Assembly (NCBI GenBank): GCA_902786615.1
Contig: CADADE010000020.1
Span: 1-52,795 of the forward strand
Source of the DNA: Oscillospiraceae bacterium
GTDB taxonomy: Bacteria; Bacillota_A; Clostridia; Oscillospirales; Oscillospiraceae
DNA: 52,795 nucleotides
Direction of reading: 5' to 3'
Shown: positions 1-7,908 of the stretch, piece by piece
Numbering within the stretch: the first letter of the stretch is position 1
How the letters are laid out: the number at the start of each line of letters is the position of its first letter
Notes under the pieces: generated by a model
What the model was told of the DNA's origin: nothing
Database searches by the model: none
Seen by the model: only the letters and a program-made list of their open reading frames with translations
Program-made: the position numbers and the translations under genes

Positions 1-822
1 AGCCTTGGCGAGGTACAGGTTGTACATAAGAGCCTCAAGACCCTTTGCGCCCTTCTCGCTGGCCCATGCATCGTTCACAGCCTTTGCAAAGGTGTTGGCG
101 TACTTGATGGGATCATACTTGAAGTACTCATCGTCGTAGATCTGCTCCTGAACAGTGGTCCACACGCTCTTGTCAGTGCTGTTGACGGTCTGCAGAGCAG
201 CGATATCAGTGCTCTCGGTCATGCGATAAGCGCCGTTTACAGCGTCGTACACAAAGTAGTTAGTACCGTCAAAGTAGATCGGGGCACCGTCTGCGGTGTC
301 GAAGCCGCTGTCGGCGATCTTTTTCGTGAGAGCCTCATCGGTGTACAGGGTGTGACCGACAGTGGTGAAATCGCCGATGTGCTTGTTCATGTAGGTGGTG
401 ATGCTGCTGCCGATGATGTCTCTCAGTGCAGCCTTGGTGTTGTCGACGAGAGTGCTGTTGCTGACAGTAACAACAATCTTGTTGCCGGCAGCATTCGTGG
501 TGACGTAGGTGTAGCCGTCAACGTCAGCAAAGACGCCCTTGGCGAGGCTGGTGATGACTTCGTCCATGCCCTTGATGGTGCCGAACACGGCGGTGTCAGC
601 GGCGAGAGTGCCGTAGACGTACTCGATGTTGGCCTTGGCGTCGGAGATGGCCTTCTTGCTGGCGGTGATAGAGGGCCAGGCGCTGGTGCCTTCGGCGGGA
701 AGTTCGGGTGCTACGTAGACGACGCTGGTGGTGGTGGCGGTAGCGGGAGCTGCGAATGCGGCCGTCGGGATAATAGCGACGAACATCATCACGCAAAGAA
801 CCAGTGCAAGCAGTTTCTTCAT
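1..822 (-). CDS. Secreted mosaic paralogue, 3' end cut by window edge
   Basis: This reads 274 codons from ATG at 822 to the window edge without a stop, so the C-terminus is missing. A signal peptide (MKKLLALVLCVMM..., cut near AAFA-AP) is followed by a polar, Thr/Asp/Lys-rich extracellular protein that I cannot assign to a family. It is a close paralogue of the gene at 11416-12354. Long stretches are identical in DNA, broken by short patches where several codons differ together (just after the signal peptide, and near residues 95-100, 150-165 and 190-200). Unlike that copy it has no purine-rich ribosome site: the bases before ATG read TTTGTTATAA, and I see no good promoter. It points away from the recombinase gene at 1068. 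It may be a poorly expressed or silent cassette; function unknown. Confidence 0.85.
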   Translation of the reverse strand, partial: MKKLLALVLCVMMFVAIIPTAAFAAPATATTTSVVYVAPELPAEGTSAWPSITASKKAISDAKANIEYVYGTLAADTAVFGTIKGMDEVITSLAKGVFADVDGYTYVTTNAAGNKIVVTVSNSTLVDNTKAALRDIIGSSITTYMNKHIGDFTTVGHTLYTDEALTKKIADSGFDTADGAPIYFDGTNYFVYDAVNGAYRMTESTDIAALQTVNSTDKSVWTTVQEQIYDDEYFKYDPIKYANTFAKAVNDAWASEKGAKGLEALMYNLYLAKA

Positions 823-838
823 TTATAACAAATTATTG

Positions 839-860
839 ACGATAATCATTCTGTTATCGT
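839..860. repeat. Short inverted repeat, candidate recombinase core site
   Basis: Perfect 7-bp arms ACGATAA and TTATCGT are separated by 8 bp (TCATTCTG). The repeat lies 16 bp upstream of the start codon of the gene at 1-822 and about 210 bp from the tyrosine recombinase gene. Tyrosine recombinases act on short inverted arms around a 6-8 bp overlap, so the geometry fits, but it could also be an operator or chance. I found no second copy in the window. Confidence 0.35.
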
Positions 861-1067
861 ATGCGCTTCCTGCGCGTACCCCAGAATTCACCCCCAATCG
901 CGCATTTATTATTTTCCCAAAGCTGCCCTTTTCCGCTGAAATACAAGGACCTGCGGGCGCTTGCGGCGTCCCCTTTTTTTACCTCTAAAAAAACAGTATT
1001 CGCTTCCGCCGCCTGCTATTGACCGAAAGCGCGGGACGCGCCCGCCGGAACACAAGGAGGAAGTACC

Positions 1068-2207
1068 ATGCCAAAACTCCCGGCAGGGATGAGAAAAACC
1101 AAACAAGGCGCCTATGAGAGCCGCTTTACTCTGGACGGGAAGCGATACAGCGTCTACGGAAAAAGCATCCGGGAATGCAAGGAAAAAGAGGACGCGCGCA
1201 AAAGAGAGATCCTGGAGGGGCTGAGCGCCGCCAACAGGGAATATACGCTCGATCAGTATTTTGAAAAGTGGGAGCAGGCGCGCCTCGGCAGCGTACGGGA
1301 GAGCACCATCCGCACAGAGCGCTATATTTTCCGCCTGGTCAGCACCCTGCAATTGAGCGCGGACAGTTCGCGCTTCGGCGAGCTGCGCCTGCGCGCGCTC
1401 GGGAGCCAGCAGGTCAAGGACGCCCAGGCGCTCCTGCGGCAGACCTACAGTGTCTCCACCGTGAACCGCGCCATGTCGGTGGTCAAGGCCATGCTGGAAT
1501 CCGCCGTGGTCGAACGGCTGATTTCCTGGAACCCGTCCAGGGGCCTGCGCCTGCTCAAGGATGCGAAAAAGCCGCCGCGGGAGACGATACACCGCGCGCT
1601 CACCCTGGAGGAGACAGAGGCGTTTTTTCGTGCAGCCGCGGCACGGGGCTCCTGGTATGTCCATTTCTACGCCTTCCTGCTGAACACCGGCTGCCGCTTC
1701 GGAGAGGCGGGCGCGCTCAAGCCGGGGGATATCACCGACGGCATGATCTGCATCGAGCGCACGCTGACCAGGACCATCAACGGGCGGCTGGTGATCGGCA
1801 GCGACGCGAAAACCGGCCACTCCGTGCGCGTGATCCCGGCGCGTCAGGAAGCGCTGGACGCCCTTGCCGCCCAGCAGGAACAGAACAGGCTGCATTTCGG
1901 GCAAACGATCGGCGACGATGAGGAGCTGCCGATCTTTCGCGCGCCGCGCGGCGGGCTGCTCGGCGCGCGCTGCATCGGAAGCGATATCGACCGCATCTGC
2001 CGGGACGCCGGGATCGAACGCTTCACCGCCCACGCCTTTCGGGACACCTTCGCCACCCGCGCGGTGGAGTCCGGGATGCAGGCCAAGACCCTGCAGGAGA
2101 TCCTCGGCCACGCGGATATCAGCATCACCATGAACCTTTACGCCCATGTGATGGAGGAGACCAAGCGCAGACAGATGGCCGCCGTGGAGGTCATGCGGCA
2201 GAAGTGA
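1068..2207 (+). CDS. Tyrosine recombinase / site-specific integrase
   Basis: This is a 379-residue phage-type integrase that cuts and rejoins DNA through a tyrosine intermediate. The catalytic set is visible: Arg210 (NTGCRFGE), Lys248 (AKTGHS), His322 and Arg325 (HAFRDTFATR), His348 (LGHAD) and Tyr358 (MNLYAHV). The N-terminus has an arm-binding-like segment (residues 8-45) and a SAM-like core-binding domain (55-160). An AAGGAGG site sits 6 bp before ATG. The length is normal and all residues are intact. No excisionase, relaxase or phage structural gene lies nearby, so it is an orphan or the remnant end of an element, or a dedicated switch for the adjacent secreted-protein locus (inference). 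Confidence 0.93.
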   Translation: MPKLPAGMRKTKQGAYESRFTLDGKRYSVYGKSIRECKEKEDARKREILEGLSAANREYTLDQYFEKWEQARLGSVRESTIRTERYIFRLVSTLQLSADSSRFGELRLRALGSQQVKDAQALLRQTYSVSTVNRAMSVVKAMLESAVVERLISWNPSRGLRLLKDAKKPPRETIHRALTLEETEAFFRAAAARGSWYVHFYAFLLNTGCRFGEAGALKPGDITDGMICIERTLTRTINGRLVIGSDAKTGHSVRVIPARQEALDALAAQQEQNRLHFGQTIGDDEELPIFRAPRGGLLGARCIGSDIDRICRDAGIERFTAHAFRDTFATRAVESGMQAKTLQEILGHADISITMNLYAHVMEETKRRQMAAVEVMRQK

Positions 2208-2277
2208 GCGAAGGGCAGATTTTTTATTTGTGCACAAATTCTTAACATTATTTATGATTTGTTTTCAAGCCCGATAC

Positions 2278-2306
2278 TTGACGCGGCCTTAGGCTTGTGA
2301 TAAAGT
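2278..2306 (+). promoter_or_regulatory. Promoter for the lipoprotein at 2346
   Basis: TTGACG and TAAAGT are separated by 17 bp. The -10 box lies about 40 bp before the start codon, which has its own GGAGA site. Confidence 0.55.
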
Positions 2307-2345
2307 GAGGCTATATCTGGTCAAGAAATAGGAGACGTTAAAGAA

Positions 2346-3056
2346 ATGAAAAAAACAATCAGCATTCTTTTGGTTCTCTGCCTCAGCCTCGGCCTGGCCG
2401 CCTGCGGCGCTGCCAACAAGGCTGCCGCTGAAACGCCTGTCCTGACTGCTGCCGCGTCTGCCGCGCCCGCCGCAACTGAGGCGCCCGCCGCGCCCGCTGC
2501 GTCTGAGACACCTGCCGCGCCCGCCGCGTCCGCCGCGCCGGAGGCCACCCCCCAGGCAAGTCCCCTGCAGATGCTGGTGGATTCCCTGAACGAGGAAGAG
2601 ATCGCACAGCGTACCGAGGACGATCCCTCCATCGGCGTTTTCGAGCTTGGCAGCGAAGAGAATACCATCGTATATAAGTTTGCCATGCACATCTTCCAGT
2701 ACGTCATCATGATGGCTCAGGCCGGTGACGCGGAGAACATGAACGCCTACAACCGCCTGCTCGACTCCCTGCCCGCGCTGGAAAATTCTCTGGAAAACGC
2801 CCTGCGTGAGTCCCAGCCCGATCTCAAGGTCGTTGTGTACCTGATGACGGACGAGTACTCCGAAGAGGTCACCGCCGTCGTTGAAAACGGCGAGATCATC
2901 TATGACCTGGTCAACGGCATCGGCACCGTCCCCAAGGGCGTGACGCCCATTCTGGTCCCCGAGGAGCTGCCGCCCGAGGTTCAGGAGCAGCTTGACGAGC
3001 TCAAGACCGCGCTCAGCGGTGGAGCCGCCGCCCCCGCTGCCACTCCCGCCGCCTGA
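2346..3056 (+). CDS. Lipoprotein with Ala/Pro-rich linker, unknown function
   Basis: A 236-residue lipoprotein. The signal peptide MKKTISILLVLCLSLGLAAC ends in a lipobox with the lipidated Cys at residue 20. Residues 25-75 are a low-complexity Ala/Pro/Thr/Glu linker typical of cell-wall-spanning spacers. Residues 78-215 form a small acidic domain with alternating helices and strands (LQMLVDSLNEEEIAQ, then DLKVVVYLMTDEYSEEVTAVV), resembling DUF4854-type domains. The C-terminus returns to Ala/Pro. It is a single-gene unit between its own promoter and a terminator. The function is not recognisable; anchoring on the outer membrane face is inferred from the lipobox. Confidence 0.88.
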   Translation: MKKTISILLVLCLSLGLAACGAANKAAAETPVLTAAASAAPAATEAPAAPAASETPAAPAASAAPEATPQASPLQMLVDSLNEEEIAQRTEDDPSIGVFELGSEENTIVYKFAMHIFQYVIMMAQAGDAENMNAYNRLLDSLPALENSLENALRESQPDLKVVVYLMTDEYSEEVTAVVENGEIIYDLVNGIGTVPKGVTPILVPEELPPEVQEQLDELKTALSGGAAAPAATPAA

Positions 3057-3088
3057 TTCCGCGCGCACTGACAACAAAAGAGTCTTTG

Positions 3089-3121
3089 ACGAGCCTTCCG
3101 TTTGGAAGGCTCGTTTCCTTT
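3089..3121 (+). terminator. Rho-independent terminator
   Basis: An 11-bp perfect stem, ACGAGCCTTCC with GGAAGGCTCGT, has a 4-base loop and is followed by TTCCTTT. It closes the lipoprotein unit. Confidence 0.85.
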
Positions 3122-3140
3122 GCCGCGGCGCTCTTTCCTG

Positions 3141-3170
3141 TTGACAAACCCTTGCCCCGCGGGTTACAAT
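3141..3170 (+). promoter_or_regulatory. Promoter of the mgtE leader
   Basis: TTGACA (3141-3146) and TACAAT (3165-3170) are separated by 18 bp. Transcription would begin near 3177, leaving a leader of about 238 nt before mgtE. Confidence 0.7.
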
Positions 3171-3176
3171 TTCATG

Positions 3177-3414
3177 TAGGGCAACACCCGCTAATCTATA
3201 TTATTATGAGGAGGAAACGTCATGGACGCTGGAGGCAGTACCGGCACGTCGGCAGGCCGAAGTCGGAAGTGGAATACGTATGGCGTTTCCACAGCATGAT
3301 CCTGTCCGCCGAACAGCGCCTGCTTTCGGGAACACGATCTCCGTAATAATTGCCGCGCTTTGGTCTGCGTGTCGGCTTCCTACCCTGGACGGTATCTGAA
3401 AGGAGGAATCCCCG
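3177..3414 (+). promoter_or_regulatory. Long structured leader of mgtE
   Basis: The stretch between the promoter and mgtE is unusually long. It holds a small ORF with a strong ribosome site (3222-3299), a hairpin GTGGAA-TTCCAC with inner ACG-CGT pairs at 3269-3292, and a possible long-range pairing of GCAGGC (3252-3257) with GCCTGC (3318-3323). There is no obvious intrinsic terminator before mgtE, so control at translation is more likely than termination. It lacks the conserved bases of the M-box Mg2+ riboswitch. Regulation by Mg2+ is inferred from the downstream gene only. Confidence 0.5.
3222..3299 (+). CDS. Candidate leader peptide upstream of mgtE
   Basis: A 25-codon ORF (ATG to TGA) preceded by GAGGAGG with a 7-base spacer, one of the best ribosome sites in the window. 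The peptide is rich in Gly, Ser, Thr and Arg (MDAGGSTGTSAG start, SRKWNTYGV middle) and has no membrane segment. Its 3' half overlaps the hairpin at 3269-3292, so ribosome position could change leader folding. Peptide-coupled control of Mg2+ transporter genes is known (mgtL in Salmonella), but this peptide is not similar to MgtL. It could instead be a chance ORF. Confidence 0.5.
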   Translation: MDAGGSTGTSAGRSRKWNTYGVSTA

Positions 3415-4788
3415 ATGGCAGAACACAATGTTTCCCTGGCAAAGTCCCTGAAAAAGCTGCTGGACGATAAAAAATACCAGACGCTCAAGGATATTCTCAC
3501 CACCATGAACGGGGCGGACATCGCCGCCGTTTTTGAGGACATGGATGAGGAGCGCACCCCGCTGCTCTTCCGTCTGCTGCCGAAGGAGCTCGCGGCGGAA
3601 ACCTTTGCCGAGCTCAGCCCCGAGCTGCAGGAGCATTTGATCCGCGGCTTTTCCGATAAGGAGCTGCGCGAGGTCGTGAGCGAGCTTTACGTTGACGACG
3701 CCGCCGACCTTGTGGAGGAGATGCCCGCCAGCGTCGTCAAGCGCATCCTGGCCCAGGCCGATCCCCAGATGCGCCGCGAGATCAACGAGATCCTGCGTTA
3801 TCCCGAAAACTCCGCCGGGTCCATCATGACCACGGAGTATGTCTCCCTGCGCCCGAATATGACCATTGCCGAAGCCCTGCAGCGCATCCGCCGCACGGGC
3901 GTGGACAAGGAGACCATCTATACCTGCTATGTCACCGAGGAGCGCCGCCTGATCGGCACCGTGTCCGTGAAGGACATGCTCCTCGCCCAGGACGAGAACA
4001 CGCCCGTCTCCAGGATCATGGATGAAAACGTGATCTCCGTCAACACCTTGACCGACCAGGAAGAAGTCGCGCAGATGCTGTCGAAGTACAACTTCCTGGC
4101 CCTGCCCGTGGTGGACAACGACAAGCGCATGGTCGGTATCGTCACCTTCGACGACGCCATCGACGTCCTCGTGGAAGAGACCACGGAGGATATCGAGAAG
4201 ATGGCCGGTATGCTCCCTTCGGAGAAGACCTACCTGCGCTCGACGCCCTGGGATCTGTTCCGCCACCGCATCCCCTGGCTGCTGCTGCTGATGGTGTCGG
4301 CCACCTTTACCGGCATGATCATCACCGGCTTTGAAAGCGCCCTCGCCGCCCAGGTGGTGCTGACGGCCTTCATCCCCATGCTGATGGACACCGGCGGCAA
4401 CTCCGGCTCCCAGGCCTCCGTCACCGTGATCCGCGCCCTCTCCCTGGGCGAGCTGGAGCTGAGCGATCTGCCCCGCGTCATCTGGAAGGAGGTGCAGACC
4501 GCGGCCATGTGCGGCCTCGTCCTCGCCGCCGTGTGCTTTCTCAAGATCATGCTGTTTGACCGCCTGGTTCTCGGCAACAGCGACATTACCGTGATGACTG
4601 CCTTTGTCGTGTGTCTCACCATGGCCGTCACCGTGCTGGTGGCCAAGGTCGTGGGCTGCACGCTGCCGCTGGTTGCCAAGCGCCTCGGCTTCGACCCCGC
4701 CGTCATGGCCAGCCCCTTCATCACCACCATCGTCGACGCCCTGTCCCTGCTTGTCTACTTCGGTATCGCAAACGCCCTGCTGTTTTGA
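3415..4788 (+). CDS. mgtE: Magnesium transporter MgtE
   Basis: A 457-residue Mg2+ channel of normal family length. It has the MgtE N-terminal superhelical domain (about 20-130), two CBS domains (about 135-255) that sense cytosolic Mg2+ and gate the pore, a plug helix, and five membrane helices (about 283-457) with the pore motif GGNSGSQAS. It acts in the cytoplasmic membrane as a dimer. An AAAGGAGG site precedes ATG. It sits behind a long leader with a small ORF, which suggests regulated expression. Rubrerythrin follows after 38 bp with its own ribosome site. Confidence 0.97.
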   Translation: MAEHNVSLAKSLKKLLDDKKYQTLKDILTTMNGADIAAVFEDMDEERTPLLFRLLPKELAAETFAELSPELQEHLIRGFSDKELREVVSELYVDDAADLVEEMPASVVKRILAQADPQMRREINEILRYPENSAGSIMTTEYVSLRPNMTIAEALQRIRRTGVDKETIYTCYVTEERRLIGTVSVKDMLLAQDENTPVSRIMDENVISVNTLTDQEEVAQMLSKYNFLALPVVDNDKRMVGIVTFDDAIDVLVEETTEDIEKMAGMLPSEKTYLRSTPWDLFRHRIPWLLLLMVSATFTGMIITGFESALAAQVVLTAFIPMLMDTGGNSGSQASVTVIRALSLGELELSDLPRVIWKEVQTAAMCGLVLAAVCFLKIMLFDRLVLGNSDITVMTAFVVCLTMAVTVLVAKVVGCTLPLVAKRLGFDPAVMASPFITTIVDALSLLVYFGIANALLF

Positions 4789-4826
4789 TCTGAGTCCGAT
4801 AACATTATATATAGGAGGTTTTATTC

Positions 4827-5366
4827 ATGGCAAACAAGTACGCCGGAACGCAGACCGAGAAGAATCTGGAGGCCGCCTTCGCCGGCGAGTCCCAGGCCAG
4901 AAACAAGTACACCTATTTTGCGTCCAAGGCCAAGAAGGAGGGCTTTGAGCAGATCGCGGCCCTCTTCCTCAAGACCGCCGAAAACGAAAAGGAGCATGCC
5001 AAGCTCTGGTTCAAGGAACTCAACGGCATCGGCAGCACCGCCGAAAACCTCGCCGCCGCGGCGGAGGGCGAGTACTATGAGTGGGTCGACATGTACGAGG
5101 GCTTCGCCGACACCGCCGAGAAGGAGGGCTTCCCCGAGCTCGCCGCCAGGTTCCGCGGCGTCGCCGCCATCGAGAAGCACCACGAGGAGCGCTACCGCGC
5201 GCTGCTGAAAAACGTGGAGATGCAGGAGGTCTTCCAGAAGAGCAGCGTCAAGGTGTGGGAGTGCCGCAACTGCGGCCACATCGTCGTCGCCGAGGCTGCG
5301 CCCGAAATCTGCCCCGTCTGCAACCACCCGCAGGCTTACTTTGAAGTAAACGCCGAGAACTACTGA
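4827..5366 (+). CDS. rbr: Rubrerythrin
   Basis: A 179-residue non-haem di-iron peroxidase that reduces hydrogen peroxide in anaerobes. The N-terminal ferritin-like four-helix domain carries Glu21 and the Glu54-x-x-His57 motif plus the second Glu-x-x-His pair (EKHHEERY). The C-terminal rubredoxin-like domain has Cys146-x-x-Cys149 and Cys162-x-x-Cys165 for the Fe(SCys)4 centre. AGGAGG lies 9 bp before ATG. The following thiol-redox protein starts 9 bp after the stop, so the two probably form an oxidative-stress pair. Confidence 0.97.
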   Translation: MANKYAGTQTEKNLEAAFAGESQARNKYTYFASKAKKEGFEQIAALFLKTAENEKEHAKLWFKELNGIGSTAENLAAAAEGEYYEWVDMYEGFADTAEKEGFPELAARFRGVAAIEKHHEERYRALLKNVEMQEVFQKSSVKVWECRNCGHIVVAEAAPEICPVCNHPQAYFEVNAENY

Positions 5367-5375
5367 GGCCGCCCC

Positions 5376-5657
5376 ATGAAGCAGATCGAGCTTTTTTATC
5401 TCAAATCCTGCCCCTACTGCCGAAACGCGAAAAAAGCCATCGGCGAGCTGACGGAGGAAAACCCCGCCTACGCCGATATCCGCATCGACTGGATCGAGGA
5501 GAGCGAGCAGCCAGCGATCGCGGAGGCCCGCGATTATTACAGCGTGCCCACGATCTTCTTCAACGGCGAAAAGCTGTACGAGGCCCACTTCAGCCACAGC
5601 TACGCCGACATCAAAAACAACATCCGCTCCGCCTTCGACCGCGTCCTGGCAGGCTGA
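5376..5657 (+). CDS. Glutaredoxin/thioredoxin-like protein
   Basis: A 93-residue small thioredoxin-fold protein with the redox motif CPYC at residues 13-16 and the cis-Pro segment SVPTIFF. It has no signal peptide, so it is cytosolic. It probably serves as a thiol reductant or in repair beside rubrerythrin, with which it is cotranscribed (9-bp gap). It ends at a strong terminator. The exact partner is not visible. Confidence 0.9.
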   Translation: MKQIELFYLKSCPYCRNAKKAIGELTEENPAYADIRIDWIEESEQPAIAEARDYYSVPTIFFNGEKLYEAHFSHSYADIKNNIRSAFDRVLAG

Positions 5658-5673
5658 GCAAAACCCGAAACGT

Positions 5674-5709
5674 AAGCCCATGTCAAGAAAACCTTGACAT
5701 GGGCTTTTC
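5674..5709 (+). terminator. Terminator after rubrerythrin pair
   Basis: A 14-bp stem, AAGCCCATGTCAAG with CTTGACATGGGCTT, ends in TTTTC. The right arm contains the -35 box of the next promoter. Confidence 0.8.
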
Positions 5710-5722
5710 ATGTGGCTAAAAT
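5694..5722 (+). promoter_or_regulatory. Promoter of the PHP phosphatase
   Basis: TTGACA (5694-5699), a 17-bp spacer and TAAAAT (5717-5722). The -35 box is inside the terminator stem of the upstream unit. Confidence 0.65.
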
Positions 5723-5769
5723 AACGTATCATACCGATCTTTTATAACGTGAAAGGAGAGGAACGCGGA

Positions 5770-6570
5770 ATGAAGCGTCAGAATCTGCACTGTCACACCA
5801 GCTTTGACGACGGAAAAGACAGCCCGGAGGAGATGATCAGCGCAGCCATCAAGGCCGGTCTTGACAGTATCGGCATCAGCCTGCACTGTCCGGTCCAGGG
5901 TGAGGAGGGCTGGAGCTGCTCCGACGAGGATGAGCCGCGTTTCCTCGCGGAAATGCGCCGCCTGCAGAACGTGTACGCCGGGCATATTAAGGTCTGGTGC
6001 GGGCTGGAATATGATATGGACGCCGCACGGCGCAGCGTTCCGCCCTATGATTACATCATCGGCTCCTGCCATATGCTCTCAGGCATCGGCATCGACAACG
6101 ACCCGGAGACCGCGGCGCACCTGATCGCCTTTTACGGCGGGGCCGAACGCGCCGCCGCGCAGTACTATGCGCGCCTGAGCGCCATGGCCGACTATCCGGA
6201 GATCGCCATCGTGGGCCACTTTGACCTGCCCACCAAGTATAACGAGCGCGTGGCGCTCTACGATACCGCCGCCCCGGCGTATCGGGACGCCGCCTTCGCC
6301 GCCATGGAAAAGCTCAACGCCGCGGGCAAGATCTTCGAGATCAACTCCGGCGCCATCAGCCGCGGCTGGCGCACCACGCCCTACCCGGACGCGGAGCTGC
6401 TGCGCCACCTGAAAAGCATCGGCGGGCGCGTCTGCATCAGCTCCGACGCGCATTCCGCCGCCGCCATCGACTTCGGCTTCGACCTGTGCGAGGCGCTGGC
6501 CCGGGACTGCGGCTTCGAGGAGGTCTGGCAGTTTGACGGACGGGACTTCGCGCCCGTGCCTTTCATATAA
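5770..6570 (+). CDS. PHP-family histidinol-phosphatase-like hydrolase
   Basis: A 266-residue metal-dependent phosphoesterase of the PHP family. His7-x-His9 (NLHCHTSFDDGKDSPEEM) opens the metal site; further ligands appear in the IIGSCHML, VGHFDLP and CISSDAHSA segments. The family includes HisJ-type histidinol phosphatase, whose length (about 260-270) matches. No other his genes are nearby, so the substrate is not certain. ATG at 5770 is chosen over the upstream in-frame GTG at 5749 because AAAGGAGAGG lies just before it and contains that GTG. Confidence 0.85.
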   Translation: MKRQNLHCHTSFDDGKDSPEEMISAAIKAGLDSIGISLHCPVQGEEGWSCSDEDEPRFLAEMRRLQNVYAGHIKVWCGLEYDMDAARRSVPPYDYIIGSCHMLSGIGIDNDPETAAHLIAFYGGAERAAAQYYARLSAMADYPEIAIVGHFDLPTKYNERVALYDTAAPAYRDAAFAAMEKLNAAGKIFEINSGAISRGWRTTPYPDAELLRHLKSIGGRVCISSDAHSAAAIDFGFDLCEALARDCGFEEVWQFDGRDFAPVPFI

Positions 6571-6623
6571 TATACGAGGAAACACTTTGCCATCAATATT
6601 CTATTGGGAATGAGGAATAAAGA

Positions 6624-7904
6624 ATGAACAAGTATCTGTCAATGTCCAGGGACGAAATGCGCGCCGAGCTCGATGGGCTCATGGCGCAGTACGAGGCCGT
6701 AAAGAGCCGCGGGCTCAAGCTCGACATGTCGCGCGGCAAGCCCGACCCCACCCAGCTCAACCTCAGCATGGATATGCTGAGCCAGAACCCCTATGAGCTG
6801 ATCTACAGCCGCAAGGGCACCGATGTGCGCAACTACGGTGAGCTCGCCGGCGTCGACGAAGCCAAGGAGCTCTTCGGCAATGTGCTGGGCCTGCCGATGG
6901 AAAACATCATCATGGGCGGCCAATCCAGCCTTGCGCTGATGTACGACTGCGTGATCAAGGCGATCGTCCTCGGCGTTTACGGCGGCAGCAAGCCCTGGGG
7001 ACAGCAGGGCCAGCTTCGCTTCCTCTGCCCCGCCCCCGGCTATGACCGCCATTTCCGCATCTGCGAGGAGTTCGGCATCGAGATGATCACGATCCCCATG
7101 ACCCCGGAGGGCCCGGACATGGAGATGGTGCGCCAGTATGTGGAATCTGATCCCGCCGTCAAGGGTATCTGGTGCGTGCCCAAGTACTCCAACCCCCAGG
7201 GCTACACCTACTCCGCCGAGACCGTCCGCGCCTTCGCGGCCCTCAAGCCCGCGGCCGACGACTTCCGCATCTTCTGGGACAACGCCTACCTGGTGCACGG
7301 CTTCCGCGAACAGGACGACGAGCTGCTGAACATCTTCGACGCCTGCAAGGAATACGGCAGCGAGGATATGGTCTACGAGTACATGTCCACCAGCAAGATC
7401 ACCTTCTCCGGCGCGGGCGTCGCCGTCCTCGCCGCGAGTGCGAACAACGTCAAGCATCTGCTCCGCCAGATGGGCGTGCAGACCATCGGTTACGACAAGA
7501 TCAACCAGATCCGCCACGTCCATTTTCTCAAGAGCGTGGACGGCATCAAGGCCCACATGAAAAAACAGGCCGACTACCTGCGCCCGAAGTTCGACTATGT
7601 GCTCACCGCGCTGGATAAGGGCCTGAGCGAGTACGGCATCGGCTCCTGGACCAAGCCCAACGGCGGCTACTTCATCAGCTACGACGGCCTGCCCGGCACG
7701 GCAAAGCGCTGCGTCGCCCTGTGCGCCGACGCGGGCGTGAAGTTCACCGGCGCGGGCGCGACCTTCCCCTATGGAAAGGACCCGCAGGACAACAACATCC
7801 GCATCGCCCCGTCCTTCCCCTCCATCAGCGATCTGCACGGCAGCATGGAGGTCTTCTGCCTCTGCCAGCGCATCGCCGCGCTCGAGACTCTGCTCGCGCA
7901 GTAA
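6624..7904 (+). CDS. PLP aminotransferase, aspartate aminotransferase subgroup Ic-like
   Basis: A 426-residue fold-type I aminotransferase. The PLP lysine is Lys258 (STSKITFSGAG), with Asp219-Asn220-Ala-Tyr222 as the pyridine-nitrogen motif and PKYSNPQG as the substrate loop. The family with MSRGKP near the N-terminus and PKYSNPQG contains aspartate aminotransferases of subgroup Ic (PF12897), so aspartate/2-oxoglutarate transamination is the likely reaction. It starts 53 bp after the phosphatase and is followed by a phosphodiesterase after 4 bp. Confidence 0.9.
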   Translation: MNKYLSMSRDEMRAELDGLMAQYEAVKSRGLKLDMSRGKPDPTQLNLSMDMLSQNPYELIYSRKGTDVRNYGELAGVDEAKELFGNVLGLPMENIIMGGQSSLALMYDCVIKAIVLGVYGGSKPWGQQGQLRFLCPAPGYDRHFRICEEFGIEMITIPMTPEGPDMEMVRQYVESDPAVKGIWCVPKYSNPQGYTYSAETVRAFAALKPAADDFRIFWDNAYLVHGFREQDDELLNIFDACKEYGSEDMVYEYMSTSKITFSGAGVAVLAASANNVKHLLRQMGVQTIGYDKINQIRHVHFLKSVDGIKAHMKKQADYLRPKFDYVLTALDKGLSEYGIGSWTKPNGGYFISYDGLPGTAKRCVALCADAGVKFTGAGATFPYGKDPQDNNIRIAPSFPSISDLHGSMEVFCLCQRIAALETLLAQ

Positions 7905-7908
7905 GACC

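Noticed and set aside
3177..3414. M-box Mg2+ riboswitch upstream of mgtE
   Set aside because: A short GAAACGTC..GACGC hairpin resembles one M-box stem, but the conserved GUUAGGUGAGGCUCCU and GUGCUAAAGCUCUACGA segments are absent, and the hairpin covers the ribosome site and start of the small ORF.
3220..4266. Long minus-strand ORF opposite mgtE, and similar long ORFs opposite dnaE, rapZ and nadE
   Set aside because: These are shadows produced by GC-rich codons of clear family members on the other strand.
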